Under the pieces are notes generated by a model. It did no database searches and was not told where the DNA came from. It worked only from the letters and a program-made list of their open reading frames with translations. From Oryzias latipes (lineage: Eukaryota > Chordata > Actinopteri > Beloniformes > Adrianichthyidae): a stretch of 64,000 bases of DNA. Shown here piece by piece: positions 14,601 through 25,658 of this stretch. The stretch is taken from assembly GCF_002234675.1 (NCBI RefSeq), contig NC_019867.2, positions 310,001 to 374,000 on the forward strand, given 5' to 3'. Numbering within the stretch: the stretch's first letter is position 1; the number at the start of each line of letters is the position of its first letter. A program made the translations under genes and the position numbers.

Positions 14601-17600
14601 TCCGACATGGGGTCCCTGGGCTGGGGTGACCTGGCCCCTATGCTGGGGAGGGGGGCTGTTTGACCACCGGGGGGACAGCTGGTAAACTGTCCCCCCGGTG
14701 GTCAAACAGCCCACCTCACCCTCACCCCCTTCCTCATATAGCCTCATAAGGAATGATGCTAGGGAAACGATGATAAGGAAACAATGCTAAGGAACATTGT
14801 TAAAGAACGATGCTAAGGAACAATGCTAAGGAACGATGAAAGGGAATGATGATAAGGAACGATAAGGAAACAATGCTAAGGAACGATGCCATGGAAAGAT
14901 GCTAGGGAACGATGCTAAAGAACAATGCTAAAGAACGATGCTAAGGAATAAAGACAATTAACGATAATAAAACGATGATAAGGAACGAAAATAAACAAAC
15001 AATGCCAAGGAACCATGAAAAGGAACCATGAAAGGGAACGATAAGGAACAATAAGGAAACAGTGCTAAGGAACGATGCTAAGGAACGAAGATGAGTAAGG
15101 ATGATAAGGAATGATGCTAGGGAACAATGATAAGTAACGATAAGGAACGATGCCAAGGAACGATGATAAGTAACTATAAGGAACCAGTGCTAAGGAACGA
15201 TTCTAAAGATTGTTGCTTAGGAATGATGCTAGGAAACGGTACTGGGGAACAACGATGAGGAACAATGCTAAGGAAACGATAAGGAACAATAATAAGGAAA
15301 GGATGCTAAAGAACAATGCTAAGAAACGATGCTAGGGAAACGATGCTTAAGAACGTTAAGGAACTATCTTAAGGAAACGGTGATAAGGAACAATGATATT
15401 GAAAGGATGCTTCGGATCAATGCTAAGGAACAAAACTTAAGAACGATGCTAGGAAATAATTCTTAGGATCGATCCTAAGGTAGGATCCTAAGGAAACGGT
15501 GCTAAGTAACGATGCTAATGAATGATGCTAGGGAAACAATGCTAAGTAATATTGCTAAAGGACGATGCTAAGGAACAATTCCAAGGAACGATGGTAAGGA
15601 ATGAAGAGAATTGACAATAATAAGGAACGATGATGAGGAACGATAATAAAGAAACAATGCTAAGGAACGAAAAAAGGGAATGATAAGGAAACAATGCTAA
15701 GGAACGATGCTGAGGAACGATCCTAGAGAACGATGCTAGGGAACAAAGATGAGTAACGATGATAAGGAATGATGCTAGGGAACAATGCTAAGGAACGATG
15801 ATAAGTAACTATAAGGAACCAGGGCTAAGGAACGATTCTAAAAATTGTTGCTTAGGATCGATGCGAAGGAACAAAACTTAACGATGCTAGGAAATAATTC
15901 TTAGAATCGATCCTAAGGTAGGATCCTAAGGAAACGATGCTAAGTAACAATGCTAATGTATGATGCTATGGAAACAATGCTAAGGAACATTGCTAAAGAA
16001 CGATGCTAAGGAATGAAGAGAATTGACAATAATAAGGAACGATGATGAGGAACGATAATAAAGAAACAATGCTAAGGAACGAAAAAAGGGAACGATAAGG
16101 AAACAATGCTAAGGAACGATGTTGAGGAACGATGCTAGAGAAGGATGATGAGTAATGATGATAAGGAACGATGATAAGTAACAATAAGGAACGATGCTAA
16201 GTAATGATAAGGAAACAGTGCTAAGGAACGATGCTAAAGATCGATGCTTATGAATCTTCTTCTTTCTCTTTCGGCTTTTCCCATCAGGGGTTGCCACAGC
16301 GAACGAGTCGCATGGTAAACCTGGCAATGTTTTACGCCGGATGCCCTTCCTGACGCAACCCTCTCAAAGCAACCAGGCTTGGGACCGGCACAGAAGTAGA
16401 GAAGGGAACAGGGAGCAGCCCGGAGGCGAACCCTGGTTTCACGGATTAAAGGCGCCGCAAACCAGCACGAGCTAAACCGGCTCCCTATCGATGCTTAAGA
16501 ATGATGCTAGGAAATAATTCTTAGGATCGATCTTAAGGTACGATCCTAAGGAAACGATGCTAGGAAACAATGCTAAGAAACGATGCTAGGAAACAATACT
16601 AGAGAACATGTCTATGAAGACTCTCATTCATCCAGGTTGGTTCCATTGTAGTAGGTTTAGGGGATGTCATCTGGATTTGGTTTTTAAAGTTAGAAGACGT
16701 TTCACCTCTTATCCAAGAGGCTTTGTCAATTCTGAATTAGCTGGTCTAAGAGCTGGTATATATATGCGTTCATGGGGGAGGAGTCAGACCTGAAACTGGA
16801 GGTATTGTCCACTTAGCCTACATGGTTTCAGGTCATTAATAGTCATTTGTCCTCAGCTGGGGGTTGGGAGCCAGTGACACACTCTCCAAATTGGTCCTCT
16901 CTTTCAGCGGTTAACAACTAAGGTGGAACTGGTTTGGTTTGTTTAGGTTTCAAAACACTGCCGTAGATGGATGGAAGAATAAACCTGAGACCACCATTCT
17001 TATTAAGAGAAGGTTTAGAGAAGGAGAAGGATAAGCTTAGGAATGACGCTAAGGAAAGATGCTGAGGAACGATGCTAGGGAAACGATGATAAGGAATGAT
17101 GATGAGGAAAGGATGCTTAGGAATGATGCTAAGGATGCTTTAGCAAGAGTTCTGGTAAATTGCCTGTCCGTCCTGGGGGAGGATCCCTCCTTCATGTGGG
17201 CACCCCTGAGGTTTCTTCGTTTTTTCCGGAATCCGTTTTTTTAGTTTTTCCTTACCGCGAAGGGGGGTCTAAGGCCAGGGATGCCAGTATAGCTTAGTCA
17301 GTTTGTTAGTTCATTTTAGTATTTTCCTATTGAACTCTTTGTATCCATGATCCTTTTGAGTTCATGTTTACTTCGAAGCCCATCGAGACGACTGTTGTTG
17401 TGATTTTGGGCTATACAAATAAAATTGAATTGAATTGAATGATGCTAGGAAAAGATGCTAGGGAACGATGCCAAGGAATGATGCTACGGAAACGATAAGA
17501 AAACGGTGCTAAGGAACGATGCTAAGGAAATGATGAGAAGGAACAATAATGAAGAAAGGATGCTTAAGAACAATGCTAGGAAACGATGCTCAGGAACAAT

Positions 17601-20600
17601 GCTAAAGAACGAAACTTAGGAAGGATGCTAGGAAATAATTCTTATGATCGATCCTAAGGTACGATGCTAGGAAACAGTGCTAAGGAACGATGTTAGGAAA
17701 CGTTTCTTAGGAACGATGCCAAGGAACGATGCTAGGAAACAATTCTTAGGAACGATGCTAAGGAACAATGCTAAGGAACGATGCTAGGAAACGATGCTAG
17801 GAAACGATGATAAGGAAAGGATCCATGGGAACAATGCTAAGGAACATAACTTATGAACGATGCTAAGGAATGATGCTATGAAACGATTCTTAGGAACAAT
17901 GATAAGGTACTATGCTAAGGAAAAGGTGCTATGGAACGATGCTAGGAAGCGGTGCTAAGGAAACGATGCTAAGGAACAATGCTAAGGAAACGGTGATAAG
18001 GAACGATGATGAGGAATGCTGATATGGAAAGAATGCTTAGGAACAATGCTAAAGAACGAAACTTAGGAACAATGCTAGGAAAGGATTCTTAGGAACGATT
18101 CTAATGAACGATGCTAGGAAACAATGCTAGGAAACGATGCTAGGGAACAATTCAAAGGAATGATGCTTAGGAACGATGCTAAGGAATAATGTGAAGGAAT
18201 GATGCTAAGGAAACGATAAGGAACAATGCTAAGGAATGATGCTAGGAAACGATTCTTAGAAACGATTCTAAGAAACGATTCTTAGGAACGATGCTAAGGA
18301 ACGATGCTAGGAAACAATGCTAGGGAACGATGCTAAGGAATAATGCGAAGGAACGATGCTAAGGTAAAGATGCTAAGGCACAATGCTAAGGAACAATGCT
18401 AGGAAACGATTCTTAGGAACTAATCTAAGGAACGAAGCTATGAAACGATTCTTCTGAATGATACAAAGGAACGATAATAGGAAACAATGCTAGGAAACGA
18501 TGCTAGGGAACGATGCTAAAGAACGAAACTTAGGAAGGATGCTAGGAAATAATTCTTATGATCGATCCTAAGGTACGATGCTAGGAAACAGTGCTAAGGA
18601 ACGATGTTAGGAAACGTTTCTTAGGAACGATGCCAAGGAACGATGCTAGGAAACAATTCTTAGGAACGATGCTAAGGAACAATGCTAAGGAACGATGCTA
18701 GGAAACGATGCTAGGAAACGATGATAAGGAAAGGATCCATGGGAACAATGCTAAGGAACATAACTTATGAACGATGCTAAGGAATGATGCTATGAAACGA
18801 TTCTTAGGAACAATGATAAGGTACTATGCTAAGGAAAAGGTGCTATGGAACGATGCTAGGAAGCGGTGCTAAGGAAACGATGCTAGGAAACGATGCTAAG
18901 GAACAATGCTAAGGAAACGGTGATAAGGAACGATGATGAGGAATGCTGATATGGAAAGAATGCTTAGGAACAATGCTAAAGAACGAAACTTAGGAACAAT
19001 GCTAGGAAACAATGCTAGGAAAGGATTCTTAGGAACGATTCTAATGAACGATGCTAGGAAACAATGCTAGGAAACGATGCTAGGGAACAATTCAAAGGAA
19101 TGATGCTTAGGAACGATGCTAAGGAATAATGTGAAGGAATGATGCTAAGGAAACGATAAGGAACAATGCTAAGGAATGATGCTAGGAAACGATTCTTAGA
19201 AACGATTCTAAGGAACGATGTTAGGAAACGATTCTTAGGAACGATGCTAAGGAACGATGCTAGGAAACAATGCTAGGGAACGATGCTAAGGAATAATGCG
19301 AAGGAACGATGCTAAGGTAAAGATGCTAAGGCACAATGCTAAGGAACAATGCTAGGAAACGATTCTTAGGAACTAATCTAAGGAACGAAGCTATGAAACG
19401 ATTCTTCTGAATGATACAAAGGAACGATAATAGGAAACAATGCTAGGAAACGATGCTAGGGAACGATGCTAAGGAATGAGGCTTAGGAACGATGCTAAAG
19501 ATTAATGCAAAGGAACAATGCTAGGAAGCGATGCTAAGGAACAAAGCTAAGGAAACGATGATAAGGAAAGGATCCTTGGGAACAATGGTAAGAAACGAAA
19601 CTTAGGAACGATGCAATGAAACGATTCTTAGGAACGATTTTAAGGAAATGATGCTAAGGAACGATGCTAGAAAACGGTGCTAAGGAACGGTTCTGCTGCT
19701 ATGCCCTGGCAATGGCATCCTGCTCTGGATGCCATTGCCCCTATGAAAGTTCAATTGAGAAAACATAGACAGAAAGCTCCCTGGAGGAATGATGATCTAG
19801 TCAGGGCACAGAAACAACAGTGCCGCAGAGCCGAGCGAAAGTGGCGCAAGTCAAAACTCCAGGTTCATTATGGAATATATAAGGCGGAGTTGTACGCTTA
19901 CAACCAGATCTTATGCAGAACAAGGGAAAGGTACTTCTCTGAAATAATTGGAAGTTGCAGCAGCAACTCTCGTATCCTGTTCACAACAGTTAACAGATTA
20001 ACTAACCCTCCAACCCAGCTACCAATAGAATTGGTTTGTACACCTAAATGTAATGAGTTTGCTGTATTTTTCAATGACAAGGTTCAGGGCATTAAAAAAG
20101 CCATCAACTCCACAACACATATAACTATCGAACGGCCACCTACTCACTCTAAGCTGACTCACTTTATACCTGTCACTGAACAAACTGTCCAAGAGACCAT
20201 CACCCGTCTGAGCTTGTCTACATGCTGCCTTGATGTGTTACCCACTAGATTTCTAAAGTCTGTCTTGAACAGTGTGTTGCCATCAATTACTCAAATAGTT
20301 AACATGTCTCTTCAATCTGGAATATTTCCAGAGGCCTTAAAAACTGCAGTCATTAAACCCCTCCTGAAAAAGAGCGGTCTTGATCCCACTGTACTGAATA
20401 ATTACAGACCTATCTCTAATCTGCCATTTTTAGGAAAAGTCCTTGAAAAAGTTGTCTACCAACAGCTCACTGACTTTCTCTTATTAAACAATTCGTTTGA
20501 TGTTTTCCAGTCAGGTTTTAGACCCCATCATAGCACAGAAACTGCTCTTATCAAGGTAACCAATGACATCCGCCTGAACACTGATGATGGCAAAGTCTCT

Positions 20601-23600
20601 GTCTTAATCCTGCTAGACCTGAGTGCTGCCTTTGATACTGTTCATCTTGGGATCCTTTTGCACAGACTCCAAGACTGGGTTGGCATCTCTGGATCTGCCC
20701 TAAGTTGGCTCAAGTCTTATCTAGAAGACAGGAAATATTTTGTTGAAATTGGGAGTTGTGTCTCAGACTACATGGGCTTGAATTGTGGTGTGCCCCAGGG
20801 ATTGATCCTGGGACCCCTTCTGTTCAACCTCTACATGCTGCCACTAGGGCAGTTAATACGCAGTAATAACATATCTTATCACAACTATGCAGATGATACT
20901 CAGATCTATGTGTCACTGACAACAGGTGAATATGGGCCGGTGGATTCTCTCAACCACTGCCTCCAACAGATCAGCGCGTGGATGCAGAACAACTTTCTCC
21001 AGCTAAACTCAGACAAGACCGAAGTTATTGTTTTTGGCCCACAGAAACAAAGAGAAATTGTCAGCAGCTACCTTCATTCTCTGTCTCTTAAACCCTCAAA
21101 TCAAGTCAGAAATCTAGGGGTAATCATGGACTCTGACCTGAACTTTAACAGCCATATCAAGTCAGTAACATCAGCGGCATTTTACCATCTGAAAAACATT
21201 GCCAAAATCAAAAACATAATCTCAAAGCGAGACCTGGAGATACTTATTCATGCATTTGTCTCCAGTAGGTTAGACTGCTGTAACGGCCTGCTCACCGGCC
21301 TGTCCAAACGAGCTGTAAAACAGCTTCAGTACATCCAGAATGCTGCTGCTCGAGTCCTGACCAGAACCAGGAAGTATGATCACATTAGTCCTGTGCTCAG
21401 GTCTTTGCACTGGCTCCCTGTACCTCAAAGAATAGACTTCAAAGCAGCTCTGCTTGTGTACAAGTCTCTCCATGGCCACGCACCAAAGTACATCTCTGAC
21501 ATGTTAGTGCCATATGAACCATCTCGTACTCTGAGGACCTCAGGGGCCGGCCTCCTGTTGATTCCCAGAGTCAGAACTAAACAAGGGGAATCAGCGTTTC
21601 AATATTCTGCAGCTAAAATCTGGAACAGCCTCCCTGAAGTCGTAAGACAGGCCTCTTCTGTGTTCATGTTCAAATCTAGACTTAAAACATTTCTGTTTAG
21701 CCGTGTATATGACTGAAAGGTCCTATCTGCACTTTTCTTTCCTTCCTTTCTTTTTAAATCTTTTTTTTCCTTTTCTTTTAAAGTAAATTTTATGTTGATT
21801 ATTTCTATGATGTATTGTGATTTTAATGCATTTTTCTGTTTTGTGAAGCACCTTGAATTACTTTGTGTACGAATTGTGCTATACAAATAAACTTGCCTTG
21901 CCTTGCCTAAACCCGACAAAGCAGCAGCTGACGTTCAGAAAGAACTGAGGAAGTCTTCTTCAGTTAATTAGTCTTAAAGTGAATTAAACATCATTTTAGA
22001 TTACAGATCAAACCTATAAGTTTAAATTCTTTGATGTTCTTTTCATCTTTTGAAATAACTTTTAAAAATGTTGAAGCAACAGTTCATTTCAATGTTTCTA
22101 TCAGTGATGAAGGAGCTTCAGTCTCCTCCTTAATCGTCTGCGTTCCGCCTCAGGTGTCGGCCACCTTCGCAGCCAGCCTGGTGACCAGCCCGGCCATCGG
22201 GACCTTCCTGTCGGCCAAGTACGGGGACAGTCTGGTGGTCCTTGTTGCCACAGTGATTGCCGTTGTGGACATTGCTTTTGTGTTCTTCATCGTCCCGGAG
22301 TCGCTCCCAAACAAGAGCCGGCTGTCGTCGTGGGGGCTCCCCATCTCCTGGAAGCAGGCCGACCCCTTCGCAGTGAGTTGGACCAGATTTCTAAACGCAG
22401 CTTCATGTTTTTATCCATAAACACATCTAAAGGTACAAGAAAGAAACTGCTGAATCGGACGTTTTCCGGTTCCGGGTTGCAGCGCGGACGCGTGTGTGGC
22501 TCGCTGCGACTATACAGCAATCTTCAAATGACTTAAAAAGTTGATTTTCTCCAAAAAAGAAAGCTGACCATGGCCCCCAAGAAAAACACTGGCTACGAAG
22601 ACCTTAAAAAGTTTCTTGATGATCTCCAAGCTGCTTTGTATCCCTCTTTGGATCAAGTGAATGCTAAGCTAACTCCGATCTTGGATCTAATGGAAGACTT
22701 CCGAAGATTCCGAGCTCAAAACGAGCAATGAAAAAACCGGGTCGACATTCTGGAGAAAAGACTGGACGATATGGAACAACAAGTAAGGATGAATAATGTC
22801 ATTCTCACTGGATTACCGATCAAACCTCGGGCAAAGCTAAATGCAGCTGGAGTTAGCATTGCTAAAGCTAATAGCGCTAGTATTGCTTGCAGTCCCTCTC
22901 AAACGGAGAGCAGTGGAGAGTCTCTGAAACATCAAGTGGAATCATTTCTCACGTCTAAAGGGATTTCCCTGGATCTAAACTCCATTGAGACTTGCCACCT
23001 GCTCCCCAGGAGAAAGGAGACGGATAAACCAGCATCCTCATCAGGTTTGTGAATCACAAACACAAGCTAGCTCTGATGAATCAAAAGAAAAATCTTAAGG
23101 GGTCGGCTGCTTATCTGAACGACCATCTGGCCAGAAGGAATGCTGAAATCGCCAAACATGCCAGGCTTCTCAGGAAGCGTAAGCAGATTGAGAACACTTG
23201 GGATAAAGGCTGCAGGATTTACGTCAAACCACTCGGTCCACCGGACCAGTCCAAGGTTCTGGTTGTGAACACTATGAAGGACTTTGAGAAGTGTTTGGTC
23301 ACGGACGTCTGAACCAACATGCAGTAATAAATCACAGAGCCAAATAATTTCAAGAAAAATGACGCCTGGATTCATCGCTTTCTCCAAAAGTCTGAAGTGA
23401 CCTGATTAACACCAAAGCTCTGACCTGCAGACAACCTGACCTCAACTCTTAGGCGCCGCTGTTATCAGCTGAAGAAGGATATGGACCTCTATTTAATGTC
23501 TGCAGACATAACATCGAAGAGAACTATAAACTGTTTAAACCAGAAGAACGGCTGTTAATCAGCAGAAGAAGAAATGCCAACATTGGACAATCGACAGAAT

Positions 23601-25602
23601 ATGGACCCTTTTATTTTACTTCAAAGCATTACTTTATCATAAAAAATAAATAAATAAATAAATGAAAAAATAAATAAAAATACAAAAAAATTAATAAAAC
23701 AAATGATTAATCAATTATTTAAAATGGTTTAATTGATTGACTTTTAATATTACTTCACTTGCTCCAAAAAAATTGATAAATTAATTCATTATTTTTCCTA
23801 ATGTAGCATAATTTTGCACATATTTTTAACTTTTGATACTTTATCAAATTTTGCTATGAAAATTCCTGAAACAGTGTTATGTGTATTTTACTGATATAGT
23901 ATTATTTTCATATCAATGACTTTCATAAGTAACATAATCTGCATATATTTGGATACTTCATTGCCATGTTGATTTCTAAAAGTTATTTTTTACAAAGTAA
24001 TTTAAGTAATCCATCTTTGTCATGTGCTTTATTGATATTGCAAAAGTTTGGAACCAGATATTGATAAATCATGTAATAAAATGGTTACAGTAGAACAGGG
24101 TGGGATTATATAAGTTCGCTTCCTTCCGTTCCCTTTCAAGCAATATTTATTAATATGTCTAATTATCCAAAGTTTGATTAGTTATTGTACGAATGTATGA
24201 CTGATGATTGTATTGTTTTTGTGCATTATTCCTATTTGATTTGATTTGAAATAAACCATTTCAAATCAAATCAAATCATTAGAGAAGAACCTGATCAACC
24301 AGGAGACAGTTCAGAGAAAGCGGCTGCAGGACCAACAGGCCTAGGTGGAGCGATGGATGGAGTTCCCAGCAGATGGTGACAGTCCCTAGTAACAGACATG
24401 ATGCAGGATCAGATCCCAGCCTGTCTCTGGATCCAGGAGGTCCTCACAACCTCAGACTCTGAAATAAGCAGAGCTCTGGAGGTGGGGTGTCTGGACCAGA
24501 CTTCTGATGACAGCCCCTCATCAGGGTCTGAAAGGTCTGATCAAACCTTCACCTGTGAACCCAAAGGAACTCATTCTTCACTCTGGTTTTTCTTCAGTCC
24601 CTGCGGCGAGTTGGAAAAGACACAACCGTCCTGCTGATCTGCGTCACCGTCTTCCTGTCCTACCTACCTGAAGCTGGACAGTACTCCAGCTTCTTCCTCT
24701 ACCTGAAACAGGTGAGACACACAGGTGACCTGCTGGAGATCCAGAGCTATGGATGGCGGAGCTCAGACCTCGGCTTCAGACGGGTCAGAAGAACAAACTG
24801 GGTTTGGACTGCGCGGTGCAGAAACCTCTGTTGTCCTGTAACAGCTTTAGTTCAAGCTCCTTCTATTCAGTGTTTAAGTTTTTATCTGAACTTTTATTGT
24901 GAGTCTTTTGTTTTAACTGCGTTTTGATCTGAACGCAGCATTTACCTGCAAAAGTTCAGGTTCTGTCAGAGAACGTGGTCAGTTCTGGTGTTTTACTCTT
25001 GGGGTGGGGGGTTCTGTTCCAGGTGATCGAGTTTTCTCTTGAGGCTATAGCCGCCTTCATCGCCATGGTGGGAATCCTCTCCATCATTGCACAGGTACGG
25101 GTGGAGGGCGTTTAGAACTTCAGGAGGTTCTGGGACCCAGAGCTGCCACTGACTGTTCTCCTTCATCAGACCCTACTCCTCGGCGTTTTGATGAGGACCA
25201 TCGGGAACAAAAACACGGTTCTGTTGGGTCTGGGCTTTCAGCTCCTCCAGCTGGCCTGGTACGGGTTTGGATCGGAGCCGTGGTGAGTGGGCGGGGCAAG
25301 TGAGCGTCATCGTCTCTTTCGCTGTTTTCACTGGGTTCTCCGTTCCTGCAGGATGATGTGGGCTGCAGGAACGGTGGCAGCCATGTCCTCCATCACCTTC
25401 CCAGCAGTCTCTGCTCTGGTGTCGCACAGCGCGTCACCTGACCAACAAGGTGAGGCCGGCGGGCCGGAGTGCTACCGCTCACAGAAGGAACATTTTCGGG
25501 TTGTGACAGGAAGGCGTCCTCAGGAAGTCTGATCGGCCTCAGTGGGAAATGAAGTTTCCTGACAGAAACCAAGCTGATGACTACAGTCATGTGTTTACTC
25601 CA

Positions 25603-25658
<56 letters not shown>

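Larger units (their letters stand above)
12722..19688. repeat. 13-14-bp minisatellite array in mfsd14b intron 5
   Basis: Degenerate tandem repeat with consensus close to AAGGAACGATGCT (13 bases). The common 14-base variant has GGAAACG, and frequent local changes give GATAAG, CTAGG or CTTAGG. It fills most of the 9.6-kb intron 5 (12549-22153). At least four unrelated sequences interrupt it (14331-14747, 16248-16492, 16607-17035, 17126-17441), and its right edge meets a LINE at about 19689. It does not resume after the LINE. Open frames in it are accidental. Confidence 0.95.
22500..24280 (+). mobile_element. Decayed non-LTR element with ORF1 remnant in mfsd14b intron 6
   Basis: The ORF1-like remnant (22570-23312) is followed by about 300 bases of apparent untranslated sequence. 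After that come an AAATAAAT-rich stretch (23639-23700) and AT-rich sequence to a 19-bp inverted repeat at 24234-24276. The outer boundaries are approximate. No reverse transcriptase is present. The AT-rich portion could be a separate element. Confidence 0.5.

Noticed and set aside
14295..14747. Long frames on both strands in the GC-rich insertion
   Set aside because: Low-complexity Gly/Pro/Arg-rich products caused by GC-rich sequence inside a repeat array.
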